Assembly: GCA_902538695.1 (NCBI GenBank)
Contig: CACBGC010000040.1
Location: forward strand, 1-5,699
Source: an uncultured Synechococcaceae cyanobacterium
GTDB taxonomy: Bacteria > Cyanobacteriota > Cyanobacteriia > PCC-6307 > Cyanobiaceae
Direction: 5' to 3'
Length of the DNA: 5,699 nucleotides
Shown here: one piece after another, positions 1 through 5,698 of the stretch
How the letters are laid out: the number at the start of each line of letters is the position of its first letter
How positions within the stretch are numbered: the first letter of the stretch is position 1
Notes under the pieces: model-generated
Seen by the model: only the letters and a program-made list of their open reading frames with translations
What the model was told of the DNA's origin: nothing
Databases searched by the model: none
Program-made: the position numbers and the translations under genes

Positions 1-1
1 G

Positions 2-724
2 GGAATTTTACATTTAAAAAGAAACTTAGAATTTTTAGAATCTCTTTGGGAAGATCATTTATTTAAATCCTGCCCAATTCAATATCTTTGTGGAATAACT
101 TTTTGGAGAGACTTAAAATTAAAAGTCACAAACAAAGTACTTATACCAAGGCCAGAAACCGAGCTAATAATCGATATTGTCTTTAATATATTTCAAAAGA
201 AGTCAGAAAAATTATTTTTTGCTGAATTAGGAACTGGATCAGGCGCTATTAGTATCGCTTTGGCATTAGCTTATCCATTGAGCGAAGGAGTAGCAACTGA
301 TATAGATCAAGATGCATTGGAAATAGCAACTAAAAATTATATAAATTCTTCTGAACAATCTAATTTAAAATTTTATTGTGGAAATTGGTGGTCACCTCTT
401 GAAAGTTTTAAAGGAAAATTAGACCTCGCCATCTCAAACCCACCGTATATTCCAAGAGATACTTATGAAAAATTACCCAAAGAAGTTAAAAATTTTGAAC
501 CTAAAGTTGCTTTATTAGGAGGCGAGGATGGTTTAAAACATATTAAGGAAATCATACAAAAAGCACCAATATTTTTAAAAAAGAGAGGCTGGTTAATTTT
601 GGAGAATCATTTTGATCAAAGTGAAAAAGTAAAACAATTACTTCTTAAAAATAAATTCACATCAATAGAAATTGTGAAAGATCTTTCAGGTATTGGTAGG
701 TTTACCATTGGAAGATATAAATAA
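2..724 (+). CDS. prmC: Release factor glutamine methyltransferase PrmC (HemK family), 5' end outside window
   Basis: PrmC uses S-adenosylmethionine to methylate the glutamine of the GGQ motif in peptide chain release factors, which helps termination in the cytoplasm. The frame is open from base 2 to the TAA at 722-724, giving 240 visible residues. The family usually has about 280-290, so some 50 N-terminal residues lie to the left. Visible family signatures, numbered from base 2, are PIQYLCG (25-31; family PxQYxxG), IPRPETE (48-54), the SAM-binding ELGTGSGAIS (75-84), an acidic DID near 100-102, and the catalytic NPPYIP (146-151), which binds the target glutamine. The TTG at 260 is an internal Leu codon, because the SAM-binding motif lies upstream of it in the same frame. 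tsaC follows 23 nt downstream on the same strand, so the two are probably co-transcribed. The assignment is very secure. Confidence 0.96.
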   Translation, partial: GILHLKRNLEFLESLWEDHLFKSCPIQYLCGITFWRDLKLKVTNKVLIPRPETELIIDIVFNIFQKKSEKLFFAELGTGSGAISIALALAYPLSEGVATDIDQDALEIATKNYINSSEQSNLKFYCGNWWSPLESFKGKLDLAISNPPYIPRDTYEKLPKEVKNFEPKVALLGGEDGLKHIKEIIQKAPIFLKKRGWLILENHFDQSEKVKQLLLKNKFTSIEIVKDLSGIGRFTIGRYK

Positions 725-747
725 ATTACTACAGGTTGATAATCTAA

Positions 748-1329
748 ATGAATTTAATAGACCACAAAACTGCCTTGAAGACTCTTAAAAGTGGTTTGCC
801 TATAATTTTTCCAACGGATACCTTACCTGCAATTGGATGCTTACCAAAATTTTCAAATATTATTTATGAGTTTAAAAAAAGAGATAAAAACAAACCCTTA
901 ATTCTTATGGGATCAGAACATAAACATTTAATTGATTATGTTCACGAATCAGCAAAAGAAGATTACGAAAAATTTGCCTCAAAATATTGGCCTGGAGCTC
1001 TGACAATTGTTATTCCTGCTTCAGCAAAGCAGACTGCATACCTTACCAGTAATGATCAGACTATTGGGTTGAGAATTCCAAATTCAAATGTCGCACAATC
1101 TCTTTTGAGAGAAACAGGCCCATTGTTAACTTCAAGTGCAAATATTTCAGGTTTTAAAGGATCAATTACAGCTGAAGGTATTGCTCTAGACTTCCCTTCT
1201 ATAAAAATTTTGGGTCCCATCCCCTGGGGGAAAAGTAGTGGAAAAGCTAGTACTATTATATTTTGGAAGAACAGTGGAGATTGGAGATTGATTAGAGAAG
1301 GAGAGGTAATAATTAGGGAATTGTATTAA
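748..1329 (+). CDS. tsaC: Threonylcarbamoyl-AMP synthase, short YrdC/TsaC type
   Basis: This enzyme condenses threonine, bicarbonate and ATP into threonylcarbamoyl-AMP. TsaD and its partners transfer that group to A37 of ANN-decoding tRNAs (t6A). At 193 residues it matches the single-domain TsaC/YrdC form and lacks the extra C-terminal domain of full-length Sua5 (about 340). Motifs in order are FPTDTLPAIGC (21-31; family PTxTxxGLG-like), KKRDKNKPL (43-51; substrate and nucleotide lysines and arginine), WPGALTIVI (81-89), GLRIP (107-111), TSSANISG (128-135), ASTIIFW (167-173) and IREGEV (182-187). The ATG at 748 places the nucleotide-site motif at the usual distance from the N-terminus. Only a weak AGG (733-735) precedes it, as is common in this kind of genome. 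The gene lies 23 nt after prmC and its TAA overlaps the ATG of the next small ORF. The family call is secure; the symbol could equally be written sua5 or yrdC. Confidence 0.93.
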   Translation: MNLIDHKTALKTLKSGLPIIFPTDTLPAIGCLPKFSNIIYEFKKRDKNKPLILMGSEHKHLIDYVHESAKEDYEKFASKYWPGALTIVIPASAKQTAYLTSNDQTIGLRIPNSNVAQSLLRETGPLLTSSANISGFKGSITAEGIALDFPSIKILGPIPWGKSSGKASTIIFWKNSGDWRLIREGEVIIRELY

Positions 1330-1496
1330 TGTTTTTATTATTATTTTTTGTTTTATTAATTCAATTTTTTACTAATTGGATATTTGAACCCCTTGCATCT
1401 TTTTTGGAGTATGTTCTGGAAATAAGATTTTTTCCTATTGTTGCTCTGATAGGTTTAGTCTTTTTATTTTCAGCAAAGAATATTGAACAGAATTAA
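1329..1496 (+). CDS. Small hydrophobic, probably membrane-embedded protein of unknown function (55 aa)
   Basis: I do not recognise a family. The ATG at 1329-1331 overlaps the tsaC stop codon in a TAATG arrangement, and the frame runs to TAA at 1494-1496. The product begins MFLLLFFVLLIQFF, then has a short amphipathic middle (TNWIFEPLASFLEYVLEIR, residues 15-33) and a second hydrophobic stretch (FFPIVALIGLVFLFS, 34-48), and ends in polar AKNIEQN. This suggests two membrane-associated helices, possibly a hairpin in the cytoplasmic or thylakoid membrane. The stop-start overlap suggests translational coupling to tsaC. For: tight coupling, an otherwise unexplained 167-base gap, two plausible membrane segments, and Trp, Pro and charged residues between them. 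Against: it is short, and random T-rich DNA also encodes Phe and Leu runs. It ends 11 nt before the 3' end of the convergent tRNA. Confidence 0.6.
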   Translation: MFLLLFFVLLIQFFTNWIFEPLASFLEYVLEIRFFPIVALIGLVFLFSAKNIEQN

Positions 1497-1507
1497 ATAA
1501 ATCAAAA

Positions 1508-1579
1508 TGCCGGCTAACAGATTTGAACTGATGACCTTCGCTTTACAAAAGCGCTGCTCTACCGCTGAGCTAAGCCGGC
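1508..1579 (-). tRNA. trnT-UGU: tRNA-Thr, anticodon UGU
   Basis: Read on the minus strand, 72 bases fold as a full cloverleaf. The acceptor stem GCCGGCT pairs with AGCCGGC and is followed by discriminator A. The D arm is GCTC / AGCGGTA / GAGC, the anticodon arm GCGCT / TTTGTAA / AGCGA, the variable loop AGGTC, and the T arm ATCAG / TTCAAAT / CTGTT. The anticodon TGT (U34 G35 U36) decodes ACA and, by wobble, other Thr codons. CCA is not encoded; the 3' flank is TTTTGATTT. Two stem positions do not pair: G27-A43 at the top of the anticodon stem and U50-U64 in the T stem. A37 after U36 makes it an expected substrate for t6A, whose precursor is made by the TsaC encoded just across the junction. 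It lies 65 nt downstream of minE on the same strand. Confidence 0.97.
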
Positions 1580-1588
1580 AATCCCTTT

Positions 1589-1594
1589 ATCTTA
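1589..1594 (-). promoter_or_regulatory. Candidate -10 box for tRNA-Thr
   Basis: On the minus strand TAAGAT lies 9 nt before the first base of the tRNA, where a sigma-70-type -10 element would give a leader of only 2-3 nt. No good -35 is found at 16-18 nt; the TTGACC further upstream is only 11 nt from the -10, which is too close. A weak TCCCT/AGGGA inverted repeat (1582-1586 and 1600-1604) surrounds the box. Read-through from minE is an equally possible source of the tRNA. Confidence 0.3.
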
Positions 1595-1644
1595 CAATTA
1601 GGGAGGGTCAATTATTAGTATTTTTTTAGCTTTTTTTAAATTTA

Positions 1645-1980
1645 TTACTTTTTGATATCTTTGTTAGCTTTATCAGTTTTATCAGTTTTTTTGAATTTTA
1701 TTTCTCCAGAAATAGTTCTTTTGATTGGCAAATTGGCAACTAGTGCAGTCATTCTATCCTCAGTCTCCAAACTTACTGCCACCTCCTCAAAATCAATTTC
1801 AACATATTTAGCAACAACATCAAGGATCTCTTTCCTCATCTTATCTAAAAGATCAGTTGTTAAGGAACTCATATCAACTCTGTCATGAGCAAGTACAAGT
1901 TGTAATCTTTCTCTAGCTGTATTTGCACTAGACGTTTCTCTGCCTAGTAATTTATTTATAAGATCTCTGAGAGTCATCAT
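1645..1980 (-). CDS. minE: Cell division topological specificity factor MinE
   Basis: MinE stimulates MinD ATPase at the membrane and drives the dynamic MinCD pattern that keeps the Z-ring at mid-cell. The product has 111 residues; E. coli MinE has 88. Visible parts are the N-terminal membrane-contacting segment (MTLRDLINKLLG, 2-13), the conserved ARERLQLVLAHDR (22-34) that contacts MinD and switches between helix and strand, and the dimerising topological domain (about 37-88) including the EILDVVAKYVEID stretch and ending in ANLPI (82-86). Beyond it is a lysine-rich tail (residues 95-111) containing a tandem TDK-TDK. The two leading methionines (ATGATG) leave the exact start open by one codon. 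The start lies one base after the minD stop, so the two are almost certainly translated together. Confidence 0.96.
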   Translation of the reverse strand: MMTLRDLINKLLGRETSSANTARERLQLVLAHDRVDMSSLTTDLLDKMRKEILDVVAKYVEIDFEEVAVSLETEDRMTALVANLPIKRTISGEIKFKKTDKTDKANKDIKK

Positions 1981-1981
1981 T

Positions 1982-2797
1982 TTAAAAAACCTTTGTTTGC
2001 ATTAATCTCATGAATTTATCTTTGAGACTTTTGCCTTCTTTTTTAAGATCGATAATTGGTACATCTTTATTTGTAAGTCTTTGAGAAACATTCAAATAAC
2101 ATTTTTTTGCAGGAGATCTACCATCTGAAAGTGTAAGTGGCTCGCCTCTATTTGTACTTATTATTACCTGTTCATCTTCTAAAACAATCCCTAATAGAGG
2201 CAAAGAAAGGATCCCTTGAACATCTTCGATTGATAACATTTCTTGACTAGCCATCATGTTGGGGCGAACTCTGTTTATCACAAGTTGAATAGGCTCAATA
2301 TCTGAAGTATTAAGAATCCCTATTACTCTATCCGCATCCCGCACTGCAGATAATTCTGGGTTGGTTACAACAATAGCTTCTTTACAGGCTGCAAGAGCAT
2401 TTTTAAAGCCATCTTCTACACCAGCCGGACAATCTACTAGGACAAAATCAAATTTCTCACTAAGTAGCTCACTAATTTTTTTCATATCTTCGGGTTTCAT
2501 CCAATCCAACATCCTTGGATCTCCAGCAGGTAGAAGAGCAAGATTAGGTTCCTTTTTATGTCTAACCAATGCCTGATCAAGACGACAATTTTTGTCTAGA
2601 ACATCTTGAGCCGTATAAATGATGCGATTTTCTAAGCCTAGAAGAAGATCTAAATTTCTTAAGCCAAAATCAGCATCTAATACAGCAGTTGTTGCTCCGC
2701 TATTAGCAAGTGCTATACCCAGGTTTGCAGTTAAGGTTGTTTTGCCAACTCCTCCTTTACCTGAACATATTAATATGGTGCGAGTATTCTTCCCCAC
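1982..2797 (-). CDS. minD: Septum site-determining ATPase MinD
   Basis: MinD is a ParA/MinD-type ATPase that binds the membrane when ATP-bound, recruits MinC to block FtsZ assembly away from mid-cell, and is released by MinE. The 271-residue product has the deviant Walker A KGGVGKTT (14-21) with signature lysine K14 and K19, the switch DADFGLRNLD (41-50), and Walker B FVLVDCPAG (118-126) with D122. The C-terminal SLKDKFMRLMQTKVF (257-271) fits the amphipathic membrane-targeting helix. The start codon is GTG at 2797-2795. It is preferred because the P-loop begins only about 13 residues in, as in other MinD proteins, and the next in-frame Met is residue 96. No Shine-Dalgarno sequence precedes it. 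A 111-nt gap separates it from minC; minE begins one base after its TAA. Confidence 0.97.
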   Translation of the reverse strand: MGKNTRTILICSGKGGVGKTTLTANLGIALANSGATTAVLDADFGLRNLDLLLGLENRIIYTAQDVLDKNCRLDQALVRHKKEPNLALLPAGDPRMLDWMKPEDMKKISELLSEKFDFVLVDCPAGVEDGFKNALAACKEAIVVTNPELSAVRDADRVIGILNTSDIEPIQLVINRVRPNMMASQEMLSIEDVQGILSLPLLGIVLEDEQVIISTNRGEPLTLSDGRSPAKKCYLNVSQRLTNKDVPIIDLKKEGKSLKDKFMRLMQTKVF

Positions 2798-2908
2798 GAT
2801 TTTTAAGATTTTACAAATAATAAAGCCACTTGCAGAAAGTTAAATATTTTAAAGATTAAGTAATTCTTAAATTTATCTATTTTGGATTAATTTATTGCAA
2901 ATTATTGA
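2798..2908 (-). promoter_or_regulatory. minC-minD spacer, possible internal promoter and leader of minDE
   Basis: This is the longest gap inside the minus-strand gene block, against 1, 10, 26 and 65 nt elsewhere. It is very AT-rich and has no ATG on either strand. On the minus strand TATTAT (2822-2817) resembles a -10 box and would start a leader of roughly 15 nt before the minD GTG, but no convincing -35 sits 17 nt upstream. A small TTAAG/CTTAA stem (2858-2872) lacks a strong U-tract and is not a good terminator. The last bases before minD (2812-2799) are an exact copy of the sequence before the HD gene. A promoter is inferred from spacing only. Confidence 0.25.
2799..2812 (-). repeat. 14-nt start-codon-proximal repeat, copy before minD
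   Basis: On the minus strand this reads AAAATCTTAAAAAT and ends 1 nt before the minD GTG. An exact copy lies at 4839-4852, directly abutting the ATG of the HD phosphohydrolase gene. The identity is seen in the sequence. Any role, for example in ribosome access, is inference, and AT-rich DNA makes chance matches more likely. Confidence 0.5.
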
Positions 2909-3571
2909 TTAATTTTTATTTTCGATTATCTGTGGTTTGATAATTATCGTTTGTTTATCTATTACCGCAATTTCTGGATAATAATTTTTGGGTTTATCCT
3001 TTGGTCCTATAGCTATCACATCTGCAATTCTCAACTGTAAAGGGTTTAGATAAAGTGATGCAATATATGCATTTTTGTTTCCACTTTTACCTGCGAATGC
3101 AATCCCTAGTAACTTTCCCCAAACATAAATATTTTTTTTGGCGGAAACTATTGCTCCTGGATTAACGTCTCCAATAATACATAAGTTTCCATTTGAAGAT
3201 ATTCTTTCACCGGATCGTACTGTTCCTGTGTGAAGAATATCGTCTTTCTTTTTTGAGTTTAACGATAGTAACTTATTTTTAATCTCTTGCTCTTTAATAA
3301 AAACTGAATCAATTTTTAAAGACTTCCCACTTAATACTGTATTTCTATTATTTGAGTAAATGCGCAAAGAACTAACATTAATTTTGTTAAGGTGGGCTTT
3401 TAATTTTGCTAATTGATGAGAACTTATTGACTCGCTGACGGTAAAAATTTTTGCTTCTAAAGGTTCCTTGATGGAAGAAAACCTTTTGAAAGTTTCATGG
3501 ATATTATCTAAATCTATTAAAGAAAAAATATCTAAATATTCACTTTTAGTATTTTTTAAAACGATTTCCAT
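2909..3571 (-). CDS. minC: Septum site-determining protein MinC
   Basis: MinC is the FtsZ polymerisation inhibitor of the Min system; MinD brings it to the membrane. The product has 220 residues, near the usual 220-270. The N-terminal half (about 1-105) is poorly conserved and rich in Lys, Ser and Ile, as expected for the divergent FtsZ-acting domain. The C-terminal half is the characteristic MinC right-handed beta-helix: TGTVRSGERISSNGNL (115-130), IIGDVNPGAIVSAKKNIYVWGKL (132-154), GIAFAGKSGNKNAYIASLYLNPLQLRIAD (156-184). RSGE at 119-122 sits where the MinD-binding motif RSGQ is found in other MinC proteins. The ATG at 3571 lies 10 nt after the stop of the HD gene, with no Shine-Dalgarno. 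Gene order minC-minD-minE is the classic one. Confidence 0.94.
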   Translation of the reverse strand: MEIVLKNTKSEYLDIFSLIDLDNIHETFKRFSSIKEPLEAKIFTVSESISSHQLAKLKAHLNKINVSSLRIYSNNRNTVLSGKSLKIDSVFIKEQEIKNKLLSLNSKKKDDILHTGTVRSGERISSNGNLCIIGDVNPGAIVSAKKNIYVWGKLLGIAFAGKSGNKNAYIASLYLNPLQLRIADVIAIGPKDKPKNYYPEIAVIDKQTIIIKPQIIENKN

Positions 3572-3581
3572 TGAATTAAAT

Positions 3582-4838
3582 CTAGGAATTGTTTTTTATT
3601 GTTGAAATTTCATTTTTAATTTCATTTTTGATCATATCTGGATAAATAATAAAGGAGCTTTCCTCAGATCTCATTAAAGTTTTTATTAATGCAGAACTAT
3701 TTTCTAATGCGCTTTGATGAGTGCCGTCCCATATTTTTAGCGCATTATTAGATTCAAAACCTTTAAAAGATTTTTCTTTAATCCCACAAAATATTTCTGA
3801 ATCAAAACCATTCTTTTCACATAATTTTGTGGCAAATGCAAGGATTTTTAATCTATTCACCTTACTTAAAAAACTTATGTCTGATGCCTTTAATAAATCT
3901 CTGTCAATAAACATTTTGCATAGTGTAGAAAGTGGCTCAAAAGATTCATCTTTCCATCTAATCAAATGATAATAAAAAGTTATATCATCATTTCTTATGA
4001 AATCATCAAAATCAACCTTTGAAGGTGAAAAAATCCATTTATATAGAGAATTATCTAACCAAATATTCTTTTCATAATTATGTTTTATTGTGTGTAATAT
4101 TTTTTCTAGAATCCATGTTGATATTTCATTTATCTTGTGATTGTAAATAGTTCTATACATCAAGTTTCTAAGAACAAGGAAATGCTCAATAGCGATCACT
4201 CCTTTTGGTTTGATTCCAATATTCCCATCAGGTGAAAAGGTAAGAGCTGAAATTATTCTTTCTAAATCAACTAAACCGTAATTAGTACCTGTGTTGTAAC
4301 TATCGCGTAAAAGATAATCGAGACGATCGCAATCAATCTCACTACTTATCAATGTTTTTAAAGGTTTTGAAAATAGTTGTTTTGATTGAAATAATTCACT
4401 AATTTTTCTGGGTAAATCCTTGTCATACTTTTCGAGGATTGAATTTATTGGAGAATAATTTGTAACTAAGTTTTCAGACCATTGTTCGTGATCATGCTCG
4501 AATATTGTTTCGCTGGTATGGCTTAAAGGTCCATGACCTAAATCATGTAGTAGAGCTGCTCCATAAAGAACAAATTTATTTTCACAAAATGAAGATTTAC
4601 TTTCAATTAATCTCTTAAAAATTTTTCTAGCTATACAAAAAACACCAATTGAGTGAGTAAATCTACTTGATTCTGCACCATGAAAAAGTAATGAGGCCGC
4701 CCCAAGTTGTTTTATTCTTCTTAGTCTTTGAAAAGCGACTGTATCAATTAATTCCATAATCATTAATTCTTCTGGCTTTCCTGCATCAAATACTATTTCT
4801 TTATGAATTGGGTCATGAAAAATTCTTTTAATACTCAT
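3582..4838 (-). CDS. HD-superfamily phosphohydrolase (COG1078 / dNTPase-like)
   Basis: The 418-residue protein has the metal-binding HD signature: H62 in RFTHSIGV, H98-D99 in LLHDLGHGPLSH (96-107), an H-rich segment FEHDHEQW (113-120), and the distal aspartate in SEIDCDRLDYLLRDS (166-180, probably D169). The N-terminal IFHDPIHKEI (6-15) and FQRLRRIKQLG (36-46) are typical of the COG1078 group, related to dGTP triphosphohydrolases. Enterococcal EF1143, as I recall, is a characterised dNTP triphosphohydrolase of this group. Likely role: metal-dependent hydrolysis of (deoxy)nucleotide phosphates in the cytoplasm. The exact substrate cannot be read from the sequence. The C-terminal half (about 240-418) is helical-looking and poorly recognisable. 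The ATG at 4838 directly follows the duplicated AAAATCTTAAAAAT. The gene sits 26 nt after ctpA and 10 nt before minC, so it is probably in their operon. Confidence 0.88.
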   Translation of the reverse strand: MSIKRIFHDPIHKEIVFDAGKPEELMIMELIDTVAFQRLRRIKQLGAASLLFHGAESSRFTHSIGVFCIARKIFKRLIESKSSFCENKFVLYGAALLHDLGHGPLSHTSETIFEHDHEQWSENLVTNYSPINSILEKYDKDLPRKISELFQSKQLFSKPLKTLISSEIDCDRLDYLLRDSYNTGTNYGLVDLERIISALTFSPDGNIGIKPKGVIAIEHFLVLRNLMYRTIYNHKINEISTWILEKILHTIKHNYEKNIWLDNSLYKWIFSPSKVDFDDFIRNDDITFYYHLIRWKDESFEPLSTLCKMFIDRDLLKASDISFLSKVNRLKILAFATKLCEKNGFDSEIFCGIKEKSFKGFESNNALKIWDGTHQSALENSSALIKTLMRSEESSFIIYPDMIKNEIKNEISTIKNNS

Positions 4839-4852
4839 ATTTTTAAGATTTT
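4839..4852 (-). repeat. 14-nt start-codon-proximal repeat, copy before the HD gene
   Basis: This minus-strand AAAATCTTAAAAAT abuts the ATG of the HD phosphohydrolase and fills half of the 26-nt gap after ctpA. It is identical to the copy before minD at 2799-2812. No Shine-Dalgarno sequence is present in this gap. Confidence 0.5.
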
Positions 4853-4864
4853 TATTCTCAATCT

Positions 4865-5698
4865 TTAGCCATTTAAAGATTTAATTTCTTCATTGTTTAA
4901 TTCAATTGTTTGAACTGGAACTACTTCTTTTTCTAGAAGCGACCCTAAAAATAATTCCGCATTCCTCACCCATTTATCGTCAGTACTTCCATAATCACTT
5001 GCTTCGGGTAGATCAAGTAATTTGTCAGGTGTTATACCTTGGCCTTGAATATTATTACCATCTGGTGTTAAGTAACTAGCCACTGTTATAGCAATACCAC
5101 TATCTTCTCCTAAACTTTTTAGGGATTGAATTAAACCTTTACCATAAGTTTGTTCTCCCATAAGAATTGACCTCTCATTATCTTGTAAAGAACCAGCAAG
5201 TATTTCACTGGCACTTGCAGTGCCTTTATTTACTAAAGTCACCATTGGTCCATCAAAAGATGTCTCTTTTTGGGAAATAATTGCATCTTTGATTCCATTT
5301 CTATCTTTTGTCTCGACTACCGGTTTCTCACTCAATAATGAGTCTGCAACTGCAATACCTGAGCTTACTAGTCCCCCTGAATTATTTCTAAGATCCAAGA
5401 TTAAGGCCTCAACCTCTTTCTCTTTTAACTCTTGAAGAGCCTCTTCAACTTTTTTGGGTACGCTTTCGCTAAATTGAGTTATCCTTAAATATCCTATTGT
5501 GTGAGAATCGTCTCTTAATCTTTTTGTTCTAACTGGTCTGAGATCTACTGATCTCCTCTCTAAATCGACTTCCCTAATTTCTCCTGATTCCGTAGATAAT
5601 TCAACTAAAACTTTTGTCCCTGATTCACCTCTTAACTTAGAGGCGGTACTTGCAAGCCCTAATTTTTCCGATGAGATTCCATCCACTGTCTCGATAAT
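4865..5698 (-). CDS. ctpA: Carboxyl-terminal processing protease, S41 family (CtpA-like), 5' end outside window
   Basis: In cyanobacteria CtpA removes the C-terminal extension of precursor D1 on the lumenal side of thylakoids so that the manganese cluster can assemble. The frame is open to the window edge and gives 277 residues up to TAA at 4865; full proteins have about 430-460. The missing part should contain the signal peptide and the first part of the PDZ domain. The end of the PDZ domain is visible (VDGISSEKLG, then LRGESGTKVLVEL). The peptidase core follows: GYLRITQFS, LILDLRNNSGG (95-105), NKGTASASEIL (153-163) and EQTYGKGLIQS (178-188), numbered from the codon at 5686. S158, E161 and K183 keep the spacing of the Ser/Glu/Lys active site of the algal D1 protease. 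The GTG at 5686 is an internal Val codon, because PDZ-type sequence continues upstream. Cyanobacteria carry paralogues CtpB and CtpC, so the A assignment is probable, not certain. Confidence 0.9.
   Translation of the reverse strand: MIETVDGISSEKLGLASTASKLRGESGTKVLVELSTESGEIREVDLERRSVDLRPVRTKRLRDDSHTIGYLRITQFSESVPKKVEEALQELKEKEVEALILDLRNNSGGLVSSGIAVADSLLSEKPVVETKDRNGIKDAIISQKETSFDGPMVTLVNKGTASASEILAGSLQDNERSILMGEQTYGKGLIQSLKSLGEDSGIAITVASYLTPDGNNIQGQGITPDKLLDLPEASDYGSTDDKWVRNAELFLGSLLEKEVVPVQTIELNNEEIKSLNG

Noticed and set aside
260..724. Short 154-aa ORF starting at TTG 260
   Set aside because: The same frame is open to base 2 and carries the SAM-binding and IPRPETE motifs of PrmC upstream of the TTG, so it is an internal part of prmC.
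1508..1579. tRNA-Thr as an integration site
   Set aside because: The tRNA has core housekeeping genes on both sides, with no integrase and no duplicated 3' tRNA fragment in the window.
1652..1888. Plus-strand ORF of 78 codons opposite minE
   Set aside because: Antisense shadow of a clear minE gene, low-complexity Ser/Leu/Ile product, no recognisable motif.
2361..2843. Two plus-strand ORFs opposite minD
   Set aside because: Shadows of the well-conserved minD reading frame, with no recognisable domain or ribosome binding site.
2858..2872. TTAAG/CTTAA stem after minC as a terminator
   Set aside because: Five A/T-rich base pairs without an adjacent U-tract are too weak for an intrinsic terminator.
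2885..2915. Direct repeat GATTAATTT at 2885-2893 and 2907-2915, spaced 22 nt, over the minC stop
   Set aside because: Only 9 nt of AT-only-like sequence in a very AT-rich spacer, and one copy overlaps coding sequence; chance is the simplest explanation.
3721..3969. Plus-strand ORF opposite the HD gene
   Set aside because: Antisense to a strongly supported coding region, with no motif of its own.
5220..5435. Plus-strand ORF opposite ctpA
   Set aside because: Antisense shadow of the conserved S41 peptidase core, including the region just next to the active-site serine.
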